Below are positions 41,326-50,630 of a DNA stretch of 64,000 nt, piece after piece. Position 1 is the first letter of the stretch. Each line of letters starts with the position of its first letter. This DNA is from Amycolatopsis regifaucium. GTDB taxonomy: Bacteria > Actinomycetota > Actinomycetes > Mycobacteriales > Pseudonocardiaceae. The DNA lies in contig NZ_LQCI01000034.1 of NCBI RefSeq assembly GCF_001613935.1, positions 535,031 through 599,030 on the forward strand. The letters are read 5' to 3'. The notes beneath the pieces were generated by a model. The model searched no databases. It saw nothing but the letters and a program-made list of their open reading frames with translations, and was not told the origin of the DNA. Both the position numbers and the translations under genes were made by a program.

Positions 41326-41775
41326 CTACGGCTTCGTCCGCCGGAGCCAGTACAGCCCGATCACCGGCAGCACCAGCGGGATGAAGAGGTAGCCCTGCCC
41401 GTACACCGACCACACGGTGGCGTGCGGGAAAGCCGCGCGGTCGAAGAGACTGAAAGTGCCGACGGTCAGCACGCCGATCAGCTCGATCCCGCAGGCGAGC
41501 ACCGCGATCCGCCACCAGTTCGCGCCGCGGCGGGCGAGTGCCACGGTGGCCAAGAGATAGACGACGGCCGCGAACGCGGACAGCACGTAGGCCAGCGGGG
41601 CCTCGTGGTACTTGGTACTGATCTGCACGGCCGCGCGCGAGGTCGCCGCCAGCGCGAAGATCGCGTACACGGCGACCAGGATGCGGCCGGGACCTGAGGC
41701 CTTGTCCGTACCGGGCTTCTCGCTGACGTCCTTGGCGGCTTCGCCCACCGTGCTCTCCTCGGTTTCTTCAGGCAC
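41326..41775 (-). CDS. Four-helix membrane protein (149 aa)
   Basis: Unnamed but widely seen actinobacterial membrane protein. Residues 1-30 are acidic and cytosolic. Four hydrophobic helices follow: about 34-53 (ILVAVYAIFALAATSRAAV), 62-80, 88-110 and 124-142. Motifs RAAVQISTKYHEAPLAYVLSA and VWSVYGQGYLFIPLVLP are conserved in my memory of this family. It overlaps the next gene's stop by 8 bases, so the two are co-transcribed. Confidence 0.8.
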   Translation of the reverse strand: MPEETEESTVGEAAKDVSEKPGTDKASGPGRILVAVYAIFALAATSRAAVQISTKYHEAPLAYVLSAFAAVVYLLATVALARRGANWWRIAVLACGIELIGVLTVGTFSLFDRAAFPHATVWSVYGQGYLFIPLVLPVIGLYWLRRTKP

Positions 41776-42133
41776 TGGCGCCCGCCCACACCTCGTGCAG
41801 CCGGAGCACCATCACCGGGATGGCGAGGCAGGCGATCCCGAGGATCGCGGTGCTCGACCGCGTGCGCTCCGCCAGCGCCCAGAACGTCCCGAGCGGGAGC
41901 ACGACCAGGCAGCCGATCAGGTAGGCCAGGTAGGTGGCCATGCTGCCCGGGCGGCCGCCGCCGATCAGCAGCACGACGCCGATGACCAGCTGGACCACCA
42001 GGAGGAGTTCGACGACGCCGAGGCCGACGAGCAGTGCGTTGTCCGGCAACTTCTTGCGCGCGGACTGCACGAAACTCCACACCGCGACCAGCGCCGCGCA
42101 GATCGCGACGATCACCGCGAAGCCTGTGATCAC
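41768..42133 (-). CDS. Small membrane protein (121 aa)
   Basis: Three or four hydrophobic helices (about 3-22, 34-58, 66-86, 93-112). Starts MITGFAVIVAICAALVAVW. It is the first gene of a two-gene unit with the four-helix protein at 41326, overlapping it by 8 bases. Function unknown. Confidence 0.75.
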   Translation of the reverse strand: MITGFAVIVAICAALVAVWSFVQSARKKLPDNALLVGLGVVELLLVVQLVIGVVLLIGGGRPGSMATYLAYLIGCLVVLPLGTFWALAERTRSSTAILGIACLAIPVMVLRLHEVWAGASA

Positions 42134-42561
42134 GCCCGCCTCCTTACCTACTCCGCCGTCGACAACGTACCTGCGGGCTTTTCGGCGCCGATGGGCGACC
42201 GGCGGGGTTCGTGGCGGGGGCCACGATGGAGTGAGCGATGGTCAAGACCGCGAGTGAATAGATCACGAAGCGCGTTCGGTTGGCGTTCTGTCAATTCGGC
42301 CGGCCGCAATTGTGTTCTGTGCCGCGACCAGGGATTACGGCGCGAGCGTGCTCCTGTTACACGCCGACCGGGTGGTTGAAAACCGAATTGATCTCACCCT
42401 GGGTACCCCTACTATTCGGTAGGTTTCGAATTCACGTCCCTGAACAGCCCATGCGAACCCCCGGTATGGCGGATTGGCCGTTCGCTGCCGGGCGAGTGGA
42501 ATATTCCCCATCGCGATGGTGCACTTGGCCCATCCGATTGGTGCCAAGGAGGGGGCGCTCG
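42134..42561. other. 428-base control region of the lanthipeptide cluster
   Basis: Non-coding. Lower GC than its neighbours from 42270 to 42520. It holds a perfect GGAATATTCC palindrome at 42498-42507 and a CTTGGC...GCCAAG hairpin (42524-42548) whose 3' arm touches the strong ribosome site AAGGAGGGGG of the synthetase. No SapB-type regulator gene (RamR-like) is adjacent. Confidence 0.5.
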
Positions 42562-45105
42562 ATGGACGTCCGTTACGAAGCGTATTGCTTCGCGGATCCG
42601 CTGTTCTTCGACGAGCAGCGGGAAACCGGGGACGCCGCCGACGATTACGCCGCCCTGTTGCCCGCCCCCGAATCCGGCTGGCGCTCCGGAGTGCGCGGGG
42701 TATGGCGCATGCTGCACCCTCTTGCTCGAAACCTTCCTTCGCAGGGCTGGAAAATCCACGTTTCGGCAGGTTTGCACAACGCCGAGCGGGTGCTCGTGAA
42801 GGTGCATGAGCATTGTATCGAGCACAATGTGTCGTACAAGCATCTGCGTTCGAGGAACACCCTGCTCGCCAGGAATTCCAAATACGCGCCGCGTGACGGA
42901 AGCGGAAAGTTGCTGACTCTTTATCCAGCTGACAACAACGAGCTGGAGCGCGTGCTCGTGGAGCTGGCCGTGAAGCTGGAGGGAGAGCCAGGAGCGTATA
43001 TTCTCAGTGATCTACGCTATGGCGCCGGCCCGCTCTTCGTCCGTTACGGCGGATTCGCCGAGCAATGGGTCGAACTCGACGGCAAGCGCGTCCTCGCGGT
43101 GCGCAAGCCGGACGGCACGCTGGTCCCGGACAAACGCGAGCCGACCTTCTCCGTACCCGACTGGGTGACGATTCCGGAGTTCCTCGCGCCGCACCTCGCG
43201 GCTCGCAAGGGTGGCGACCCGGCCCAGTTCCCCTACCGGGTGAAGAAGCCGCTGCACTTCTCCAACGGCGGCGGGGTGTACCTCGCCGACCGGAACGCCG
43301 ACGGCGAACAGGTGGTCCTCAAGGAGGCCAGGCCCTACGCCGGCCTCGACCGCGACCTGGTCGACGCCGTCGAACGGCTTCGCCGGGAGCACCAGGTATT
43401 GGAACGGCTCAAGGACATCGACGGCGTCCCCGCCGCCTACGACCGGTTCACCGTCTGGGAGCACCACTTCCTGGCGATGGAGTACATGCCCGGCGTCGCG
43501 CTCGGCAGCTGGCTCGCCCGCAACTACCCGCTCACCCGCCGGGACTGCACGGAAGCCGACATCACCGCCTACACCGAACGCGCGCTGGCGCTGGTCGACC
43601 GCGTGGAGAAGATGGTCGAAGCGGTGCACGAGCGCCGGATCGTCTTCGGCGACCTGCACTCGATGAACATCCTGGTCGACGGAGACGACGACAAGGTCTC
43701 GCTGATCGACTTCGAGATGGCGGCCGACGTCGACGGCGGCGCCCGGCCCGCTCTCGGCGCGCCCGGATTCCGCGCCCCGCGGGATCGGCACGGCTTCGAG
43801 GTCGACGAGTACGCGCTCGCCGTCTTGAAGCTGTGGATCTTCCTGCCGCTCACCACGCTCCTCGAACTCGCCCCGGCGAAGCTGCGCGGGCTGGCGGACT
43901 TCGTCCAGCGACGCTTCGACGTCCCGGAGGGCTACGCCGACTCGATAGTCGCCGAGCTCGCGCCCCGGAACGCTCCGCCGCGATCGAGTGAGACCGAACT
44001 CGACCACGACGAACCGGACTGGACGCTGGTCCGCAAGCAGATCACCGAAGCGATCCTCGCCAGCGCGACCCCGGAGCGCACCGACCGGCTCTTCCCCGGC
44101 GACATCGAGCAGTTCCGCGTCGGCGGAGCGTGCTTCGGCTACGGAGCGGCCGGTGTCCTCTACGCGTTGAACGCGGTCAACGGCGACCGCTACCCCGAGC
44201 ACGAGAAGTGGCTGTTGGACGCGGTCCGTCGCGACCCGCCGGGACGGCCGGGGTTCTACGACGGCTCGTACGGAATCGCCTACGTCCTCGAAGAACTCGG
44301 GTACCGCGACGAGGCGGCCAAACTACTGTCGTCGTCGGCGACGCTGGTGGGACAGACCGCCGACCACGGCCTCGAAGGCGGCCTTTCCGGAATCGGCCTG
44401 ACCCAGCTGCACTTCGCGGTGAAGCGCAAGGACAACGAGTTCGGCAGGCAGGCACTCGCCACCGCCGTCCGGCTCGCCGAAGCGCTCGAAACCGCCGACC
44501 CGCCCGGCGACTTCGCCAGGTCAGGGCTGCTCAACGGCTGGTCAGGGCCGGCGTTGCTGTTCATCCGGCTGTTCGAGCGCACCCGTGAAGAGGGCTGGCT
44601 GTCCTTCGCCGACCAGGCGCTGGAGCGGGACATCGAGGAGTGCGTCGAATCCGACGACGGCTCGCTGCAGGTCCGCGACGGCGAGACCAGGACCTTGCCC
44701 TACGTGGGTGTCGGCAGCGCCGGGATCCTCTTGGTCGCCGAAGAGCTGGCGAAACACCGTCCGGACGCGAAGGCGTTGAAGAGCCTTCCCGGGCTACGCG
44801 AATCTTGCCGCGGCGAGTTCGTCATCCACCCCGGCCTGTTGTTCGGCCGGTGCGGGCTGATGGCCGCGCTCGCGACGGGCGCCGAACCGGACCAGCGCGT
44901 CCGCGAGGCCGTCGACCTGCATCTTTCCCGGCTGGCCTGGTACGCGGTGCCGTACAAGGGTGGCCTGGCGTTCCCCGGCAACCAGCTGCTGCGGCTGTCG
45001 ATGGACGTCGTCACCGGCGGCGCGGGCGTCCTGCTCGCCCTCGCCGCCACCCTGGACGGGAAGGCCTTGCTGCCGTTCCTGTCCCCCAGAACTGCCGGTC
45101 GTTGA
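42562..45105 (+). CDS. Class III lanthipeptide synthetase (LanKC)
   Basis: 847-aa trifunctional enzyme that dehydrates and cyclises a RiPP precursor in the cytosol. Residues about 1-200 form the phospho-Ser/Thr lyase domain. Residues about 210-490 form a Ser/Thr-kinase-like domain with K254 (VVLKEARPYAG), the catalytic segment GDLHSMN (D364) and DFE D383. Residues about 510-847 form a LanC-like cyclase with several G-x-x-G helices (FGYGAAGVLY, LLNGWSGPALLF, LLFGRCGLMAAL). The usual LanC zinc ligands (the CHG type) are not visible, as in known class III enzymes. Strong ribosome site AAGGAGGGG before ATG 42562. First gene of a SapB-like cluster. Confidence 0.93.
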   Translation: MDVRYEAYCFADPLFFDEQRETGDAADDYAALLPAPESGWRSGVRGVWRMLHPLARNLPSQGWKIHVSAGLHNAERVLVKVHEHCIEHNVSYKHLRSRNTLLARNSKYAPRDGSGKLLTLYPADNNELERVLVELAVKLEGEPGAYILSDLRYGAGPLFVRYGGFAEQWVELDGKRVLAVRKPDGTLVPDKREPTFSVPDWVTIPEFLAPHLAARKGGDPAQFPYRVKKPLHFSNGGGVYLADRNADGEQVVLKEARPYAGLDRDLVDAVERLRREHQVLERLKDIDGVPAAYDRFTVWEHHFLAMEYMPGVALGSWLARNYPLTRRDCTEADITAYTERALALVDRVEKMVEAVHERRIVFGDLHSMNILVDGDDDKVSLIDFEMAADVDGGARPALGAPGFRAPRDRHGFEVDEYALAVLKLWIFLPLTTLLELAPAKLRGLADFVQRRFDVPEGYADSIVAELAPRNAPPRSSETELDHDEPDWTLVRKQITEAILASATPERTDRLFPGDIEQFRVGGACFGYGAAGVLYALNAVNGDRYPEHEKWLLDAVRRDPPGRPGFYDGSYGIAYVLEELGYRDEAAKLLSSSATLVGQTADHGLEGGLSGIGLTQLHFAVKRKDNEFGRQALATAVRLAEALETADPPGDFARSGLLNGWSGPALLFIRLFERTREEGWLSFADQALERDIEECVESDDGSLQVRDGETRTLPYVGVGSAGILLVAEELAKHRPDAKALKSLPGLRESCRGEFVIHPGLLFGRCGLMAALATGAEPDQRVREAVDLHLSRLAWYAVPYKGGLAFPGNQLLRLSMDVVTGGAGVLLALAATLDGKALLPFLSPRTAGR

Positions 45106-45145
45106 CGATCGGCGGACCAGGAAAACAACGAAAGGGAACACGATC

Positions 45146-45289
45146 ATGGAACTCGTTCTGGACCTGCAGGCCATGGAAGCTCCCGAGGTGCTCGAAACCG
45201 GCGGTGGCGGCAGCCACGGCGGCGCCAGCAACCTCAGCCTGCTGGCCTCCTGCGCGAACAGCACGGTCAGCCTGCTGACCTGCCACTGA
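45146..45289 (+). CDS. Class III lanthipeptide precursor (SapB/AmfS-like)
   Basis: 47-aa precursor. The leader has the class III box LVLDLQAMEAPE, almost the same as SapB and AmfS leaders. The core carries two S-x-x-S-x(n)-C rings: S28-NL-S31...C36 and S39-TV-S42...C46. The product is therefore likely a two-ring amphipathic peptide, labionin- or lanthionine-bridged, of the morphogen SapB/AmfS type, which lowers surface tension for aerial growth (known for the class, inferred here). Ribosome site AAAGGGA; 40 bases after the synthetase. Confidence 0.93.
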   Translation: MELVLDLQAMEAPEVLETGGGGSHGGASNLSLLASCANSTVSLLTCH

Positions 45290-45305
45290 TCACTGAGTGA
45301 TCGGT

Positions 45306-45358
45306 GAGGGCGCGGGAGCGGCACAGGCCAAGTGCGCCGCTCCCGCGCCCCTCATTTT
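45306..45358 (+). terminator. Attenuator hairpin between precursor and ABC transporters
   Basis: GC-rich 17-bp stem (45306-45322 / 45336-45353, one bulged G) followed by ATTTT. It lies 16 bases after the precursor stop, so it should end most transcripts and give more precursor than transporter. Confidence 0.75.
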
Positions 45359-45401
45359 GCCGGTCGGATCATCTCGTTGGGATCACGTTGTAAGGAGTGG
45401 G

Positions 45402-47087
45402 ATGGCGGGTTCCACCGATCGGTTACTGGTCACCGTGACCATGCTCGATCGTCCCCGCCTGATCGCGCTGATCTTGAGCGCCCTCGCCGGGACGGCCGCG
45501 GGGCTGCTCCTGCCCGGCGCGCTCGCCGCCGCGGTCGACGCCGTCGTCGCGGGACGGCCCAGCCTCCCCGAGGTCTCGTGGCTGCTCGTGCTCGGCGCCA
45601 CGCAGATCGCCGTCGGCCTCATCGGCGGCATCCTCACCGCGCGGATGACCGCTTTCGCGACCGCTTGGCTGCGTCGCAAACTCACCGACCGCTATCTGGC
45701 GCTCGGCACCAGATCCACCTTCGCCGACGGTGACGCGATCAGCAGGCTCACCGGGGACTGCACGGGCGCCGGCCTGGTCGCCTCGGTCGTCGTCCAGCTC
45801 GGCTCGTCGACCTTGATCTCCGGCGGCGCGGTCGTCCTGCTGGCGTGGATGGACTGGCGACTCGCGCTCGTCTTCCTCGGCAGCATCCCGTTCGCGCTGA
45901 TGCTCGCGCGCACGCATCTGAAGAACACCGCCGAAGACGTCCTTACCTACCAAGAGGTTTCCGGGGAACTGGCGGCGAGGATGGTCGACGCCGTCGCCGG
46001 GCTGCGCACGATCGCCGCGTCGGGTACCGCCGATCGCGAAGCCGAACGAGTGTTGCGGCCGCTGCCGAAGCTGAGTCTCGCGGGCCGCGGGATGTGGCGC
46101 ACACAGGCCAGGATGGTGTGGCGTTCCGGCCTTCTGCTGCCCGCGGTGGAGATCGCCGTGCTGGCCGCCGCCGGTTTCGGCGTGCTGGAGGGGAGGCTGA
46201 GTGTCGGCCAGGTCCTCGCCGCACTCGGTTACGTCGCGCTCGGCATGAGCATGGTCACCCAGATCCCGTTGCTCACCACGCTTTCCCGCGCGCGCTCGTG
46301 CGCGCGGCGGATCACCGAGGTGCTGGCGTCACCGGTACCCGAACCGGGCGAGCTGGGCGTCGTCCCCGGTCGGGGGACGCTCGAACTGCGTGGTGTCACC
46401 GTCGAAGGCGCGTTGCGGGATGTCGACCTCGTGGTCCGCGGCGGCCGGTTCACCGCCGTCGTCGGGCGTTCCGGCTCGGGGAAGTCCGCGCTGGTCAACG
46501 TTCTCGGCGGGCTGCTGAGCCCGGACGAAGGGGCGGTGACGCTCGACGGCCGTCAGCTGGCGGACCTGCGGCCGTACGAACTCCGCGCGGTCATCGGTTT
46601 CGCCTTCGAACGGCCCGCGCTGCTCGGCGCCACCATCGGCGACGCCGTCGGATACGGCTCCTGGGCAGGTGAGGCCGCCGTGCGCGCCGCCTGTCAGTCC
46701 GCGCAGGTCGACGACCTGATCGTCCGGCTGCCGAACGGATATCGGACGCCGCTTTCGGAGACCCCGCTCTCCGGCGGGGAGGCGCAGCGGATCGGGCTGG
46801 CGCGCGCGATCGCGCACGCGCCGAGGGTGCTCATCCTCGACGACGCCACCGCCAGCCTCGACACGGTCACCGAAGCCGCCGTCGAAGCGGCGATCGAACG
46901 CACCCTGCCCGGCCGGACCCGGGTGGTGGTGACGCATCGCGCGGCCACCGCGGCACGGGCGGACGCGGTGGTGTGGCTGGACGACGGGCGGGTCCGTGCC
47001 GTCGGTACCCACGACGAGCTGTGGCAGGATCCGGCCTATCAAGGCGTCTTCACGGGTTCGCCAGCGAACACGGAGGGCGAGCAGTGA
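45402..47087 (+). CDS. ABC transporter, fused permease/ATPase (1)
   Basis: 561-aa half-transporter. About six membrane helices occupy residues 20-300; the C-terminal ATPase has Walker A GRSGSGKS with K361, signature LSGGEAQR and Walker B VLILDDA. Together with the next gene it forms a heterodimer that exports the matured lanthipeptide (family and context). ATG 45402 with AAGGAG upstream. The stop overlaps the next start (GTGA). Confidence 0.93.
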   Translation: MAGSTDRLLVTVTMLDRPRLIALILSALAGTAAGLLLPGALAAAVDAVVAGRPSLPEVSWLLVLGATQIAVGLIGGILTARMTAFATAWLRRKLTDRYLALGTRSTFADGDAISRLTGDCTGAGLVASVVVQLGSSTLISGGAVVLLAWMDWRLALVFLGSIPFALMLARTHLKNTAEDVLTYQEVSGELAARMVDAVAGLRTIAASGTADREAERVLRPLPKLSLAGRGMWRTQARMVWRSGLLLPAVEIAVLAAAGFGVLEGRLSVGQVLAALGYVALGMSMVTQIPLLTTLSRARSCARRITEVLASPVPEPGELGVVPGRGTLELRGVTVEGALRDVDLVVRGGRFTAVVGRSGSGKSALVNVLGGLLSPDEGAVTLDGRQLADLRPYELRAVIGFAFERPALLGATIGDAVGYGSWAGEAAVRAACQSAQVDDLIVRLPNGYRTPLSETPLSGGEAQRIGLARAIAHAPRVLILDDATASLDTVTEAAVEAAIERTLPGRTRVVVTHRAATAARADAVVWLDDGRVRAVGTHDELWQDPAYQGVFTGSPANTEGEQ

Positions 47088-48820
47088 GCGTCTGGGGGCT
47101 CTACCGCTCGGCGCTGGCCGGGCAGTGGAGAGGCGGGCTGGTGTTGCTGGCCTGCTCCGTGCTGGAAAGCGCGCCCGCGTTCTTGTCCGGTCGCCTGGTC
47201 GAACTCGCGGTTGACGAGGGGTTTGCCGCGGATCGGCCAGGCACCGGACTGCGTTGGCTCGCGGTGTTCGGCCTGGTCGCCGTGATCGGGGCGTTCGGGT
47301 CGCGGCTGGTGTGGCATCAGCTCGGCAAGGTCGTCGAGCCGCTGCGTGACGCGCTGGTGACCGCCGTGGTGCGCGGGGTCCTGCACGATCCGGCGCCACC
47401 GCGGAACCAGCCGGACGCCAGCGGCGTCGCCCGGATCACCCAGCACGTCGAGGTGGTCCGCGACGCCACGGCCGGGTTGCTGGTGCAGGCGCGCGGGATG
47501 ATCGTGACGACGGTGGCGGCGCTGGCCGGGTTGTTCACCATCGCCGGTTCGCTCGCGCTGATCGTCGCGATCCCGGTGGTGGTTTCGGTGGTCGTGTTCG
47601 CCTGCCTGCTGCCCTCGCTGGCCCGGCGGCAGCGCGCGCTCGCGTTGGCCGACGAGCGAACCGCCGAGGTCGCGGGCGCGTCGTTGTCCGGTATGCGCGA
47701 CATCGTCGCCTGCGGTGCGGAACCCCTTGCCGCGCTTGAGCTTTACGACGCCATCGACACGCAGGCCAAGGCGGCCGTGCGGGTGGCGCGGTCGGGGGCG
47801 GCCAGGACGGTGGTGATCGCGACCGGCGGCTTCGTCCCGTTGCTGCTGGCCTTGCTGGTGGCGCCGGGCATGGTCTCCGGCGGCGTGCTCACCGCCGGCG
47901 CCGCGCTCGGCGCACTGGTCTACCTCGCGACGACGATGCAGCCGGCGTTGCGGGGGCTGGCGTCCACCGCGAGCACCGTGGTGCTGCGGCTGATCGTCGC
48001 GCTGCGGCGGTTGGCGGAGACCGCGGAAGCCGAGCCGGAGCCGGACGGTACGGCCGAACCGGCCGGGACCGCGATCTACGTGCGGGATCTGACCTTCAGC
48101 TGGGGTGCGGCGGCCGAGCCGGTGGTGCGCGGGCTGGACCTGCATCTGCGGCCGGGCGAGCGGTTCGCGGTGGTGGGCCCGAGCGGGATCGGCAAGTCGA
48201 CGCTGGCCGGGTTGCTGACCGGGATGCTCGAACCGCAGGCCGGGCGGGTACTGCTCGGCGGAGTACCGGTCCGGGAGGTGCCGGCGGCGGTACGGCATCG
48301 GATGATCGCGCTGATCCCCCAGGAGGCGTACGTCTTCGCGGGATCCGTGCGGGACAACGTCGGCCTGTTCGCGCGGACGGCGATGGACGCCGAACTGTGG
48401 GCGGCCGTGACCGCCGTGGGGGCGGAGCCGCTGGTCACGCGGCTGGGCGGACTCGACAGCGAGATCGGGCACGGGACGCTGTCCGCCGGTGAGGCGCAGC
48501 TCATCGCGCTGGCGCGGGTGTACGCGAGCGACGCGGGCGTCGTCATCCTCGACGAGGCGACCTCGCACCTCGACCCGCCCGCCGAAGCCCGCGCGGAACG
48601 GGCGTTCGCCGAGCGGGGCGGGATCCTGGTGGTGATCGCGCACCGGCTGACGTCGGCGTTGCGCGCGGACCGGGTCCTGGTGATGGACGGCAAGGAGACC
48701 GCCCTCGGTACCCACCTCGAACTCATGGACCGGTCCACGCGCTACGCCCAGCTCATGCACGCGTGGGCGCCGCGGCTACCCCAGCCCAGTGCGCAGTTCT
48801 TCCAGCGCGCCCCGGAGTAG
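47084..48820 (+). CDS. ABC transporter, fused permease/ATPase (2)
   Basis: 578-aa partner half-transporter. Membrane part about 15-300; ATPase with Walker A GPSGIGKS (K371), Walker B VVILDEA and a slightly degenerate signature LSAGEAQL in place of LSGGQ, a common asymmetry in heterodimeric exporters. Start GTG 47084 overlaps the first half-transporter's stop. Its 3' end overlaps the convergent thioesterase gene by 45 bases. Last gene of the lanthipeptide cluster; no response regulator follows. Confidence 0.92.
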   Translation: MSVWGLYRSALAGQWRGGLVLLACSVLESAPAFLSGRLVELAVDEGFAADRPGTGLRWLAVFGLVAVIGAFGSRLVWHQLGKVVEPLRDALVTAVVRGVLHDPAPPRNQPDASGVARITQHVEVVRDATAGLLVQARGMIVTTVAALAGLFTIAGSLALIVAIPVVVSVVVFACLLPSLARRQRALALADERTAEVAGASLSGMRDIVACGAEPLAALELYDAIDTQAKAAVRVARSGAARTVVIATGGFVPLLLALLVAPGMVSGGVLTAGAALGALVYLATTMQPALRGLASTASTVVLRLIVALRRLAETAEAEPEPDGTAEPAGTAIYVRDLTFSWGAAAEPVVRGLDLHLRPGERFAVVGPSGIGKSTLAGLLTGMLEPQAGRVLLGGVPVREVPAAVRHRMIALIPQEAYVFAGSVRDNVGLFARTAMDAELWAAVTAVGAEPLVTRLGGLDSEIGHGTLSAGEAQLIALARVYASDAGVVILDEATSHLDPPAEARAERAFAERGGILVVIAHRLTSALRADRVLVMDGKETALGTHLELMDRSTRYAQLMHAWAPRLPQPSAQFFQRAPE

Positions 48821-49195
48821 CCCGTCGACCGGAACCGGGCGCCGGGACTCGCGATCGACGAAGACGTGCACGAAATGCCCTTCGGCGATCACCGTCTCCT
48901 TCGAGTACATCCCGACCTCGTAGCGGACACTCGACCGCCCGAGATGCCCGACCCGCAGGCCGACCTCGAGTTCACCCGGGAACGACACCGAAGCGTGGTA
49001 CTTGCATTGGGATTCCACGCACAACCCGATCACCTGCCCGGTTTCGATGTCGAGCCCGCCGCGTTCGATCAGCCAGGTGTTGATCACGGTGTCCATCACC
49101 GAGTAGTGGACGACGTTGTTGACATGTCCGTAGACGTCGTTGTCCTTCCACCGCAACGGAACCGTCTGCCAGTGCGGGTACTCGTCGTTCACCAC
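48776..49195 (-). CDS. Acyl-CoA thioesterase (4HBT hot-dog fold)
   Basis: 139-aa hot-dog thioesterase. The key segment is WKDNDVYGHVNNVVHY (about residues 16-31) with the catalytic Asp. Likely hydrolyses acyl-CoA, substrate length unknown. GTG start overlaps the end of the transhydrogenase gene upstream, so they form a two-gene unit. The 3' end overlaps the convergent ABC gene by 45 bases. Confidence 0.88.
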   Translation of the reverse strand: MVNDEYPHWQTVPLRWKDNDVYGHVNNVVHYSVMDTVINTWLIERGGLDIETGQVIGLCVESQCKYHASVSFPGELEVGLRVGHLGRSSVRYEVGMYSKETVIAEGHFVHVFVDRESRRPVPVDGLLRGALEELRTGLG

Positions 49196-50475
49196 AGCGT
49201 CACCGATTCACGCAGGATCCCGGCGAGGTCCGGTTCGGCGGCCTCGCGTGGTGCCGTCGCCAGCAGTCGTTGTTGTTTCACCGTGCCGGAAACCAGTGAG
49301 TCCACATCGGACTCCGAATAGCCGACGGCGCCGATCCCGTTGGGGATCCCGATCTCCCGCATGAGCTGCCGCAGCACCGCGGGCAGGTGGTCTTGCAGAT
49401 CGCCCGGCCATTCGTACTCCGGGGCGAGCAGCCGGGCCACCCGCAGGTGCCGGTCCGGGCACGCGTCGAAGGTGAAGCGGAACGCCGCGGGCGCGGTCAG
49501 CGAGACCGCCATCCCGTGCGGCACCATCGGCTCGTCACCCGGATAACCCGGGGGGTGGAATTCCCGCACCTGCCCGGCGATCGGATAGGCGTTGGCGTGC
49601 GGGATGTGCACGCCGGCGTTGCCGAAGCCGAGTCCGGCGAACGTCGCCGCGAGCGCCATCGCCTCGCGGGCCTTCAGGTCCGACCCGTCCCGCACTGCCG
49701 CGGGCAAGGCCCACGACAGCAGCCGCAGGGACTGCTCGGCGAACATGTCGGCGAGCGGATTCGCGCCACAGTAGGGAACGCGGTCCTCGGGGCGCTTGCG
49801 GTCGAACTCGGTGTACGGCTTGGCCGTGTAGCTTTCCGCGGCGTGACACAGAATGTCCATCCCGCTCGCGGCGGTGACCTCCGGCGGCTGCGACACCATC
49901 AGCCGCGGATCGACCACGGCGAGACTCGGCCGCAGCCGGAGATGGCTGATGCCGCTCTTCACCCGCAGTGACAACACGTCCAGCACGCACACCGTCGTGC
50001 TCTCCGAGCCCGTTCCGGTGGTGGTCGGCACCGCGACCAGTGGTTTCAGCGGCGCGCTCGGCGCGCGGCCGCCACCGACCGGTGCGTTGACGTAGTCCAT
50101 CAGGTCGCCGTCGTTGCTGGTCAAGAGATTCACCGCCTTCGCGGTGTCGATGGCCGACCCGCCACCGACGGCGACGAAGGCGTCCCACTCGCCCTGTCCT
50201 CTGGCGAAGTCGACGGCCTTGCGCATGCTGACGTCGGTCGGCTCGACGTGGACGCCGTCGAAGACGACCGCTTCGATGCCGTAGGTCCCGATGCCTTCGG
50301 CGATCCGTTGTGGCCAGCCCGTCGCGGCGACGGCCGCGTCGGTCAATACGAGCACCCGCCGGGCGCCGTACTGGGTGAGGTCGTAGCCGATTTCGTCACT
50401 CGACCCGGTTCCGTACTTCAAGGCTGGTGCGCCGTAGGTGAAAACAGTTTCACGTCCAGCGGTGGCTGAGGTCAC
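49189..50475 (-). CDS. Hydroxyacid-oxoacid transhydrogenase-like Fe-alcohol dehydrogenase
   Basis: 428-aa iron-containing alcohol dehydrogenase of the ADHFE1/HOT subfamily: FTYGAPALKYGTGSSDEIG at the start, GGGSAIDTAKA (about 121-131) for the cofactor, PTTTGTGSE (about 161), and a metal site with D-I-L-C-H-A-A-E and HGMAVSL. It would couple 4-hydroxybutyrate (or a similar hydroxyacid) oxidation with 2-oxoglutarate reduction. GTG 50475 with AGGGAGC upstream. Overlaps the thioesterase start; divergent from the ThDP enzyme. Confidence 0.88.
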   Translation of the reverse strand: MTSATAGRETVFTYGAPALKYGTGSSDEIGYDLTQYGARRVLVLTDAAVAATGWPQRIAEGIGTYGIEAVVFDGVHVEPTDVSMRKAVDFARGQGEWDAFVAVGGGSAIDTAKAVNLLTSNDGDLMDYVNAPVGGGRAPSAPLKPLVAVPTTTGTGSESTTVCVLDVLSLRVKSGISHLRLRPSLAVVDPRLMVSQPPEVTAASGMDILCHAAESYTAKPYTEFDRKRPEDRVPYCGANPLADMFAEQSLRLLSWALPAAVRDGSDLKAREAMALAATFAGLGFGNAGVHIPHANAYPIAGQVREFHPPGYPGDEPMVPHGMAVSLTAPAAFRFTFDACPDRHLRVARLLAPEYEWPGDLQDHLPAVLRQLMREIGIPNGIGAVGYSESDVDSLVSGTVKQQRLLATAPREAAEPDLAGILRESVTLW

Positions 50476-50630
50476 GTTTTCGTGCTCCCTTGCTCGAACA
50501 CGTCCCGATTTCGGACATTCTGCCGCCCCGGGGTTGCCGGAATCGAAAGATCGCTTGACGGCACCGATCACCGCCCGCCTAAGCTCTTCTCATTAGATAC
50601 CAACTGGGAGCGTCCGTCGCCCATACGGCC

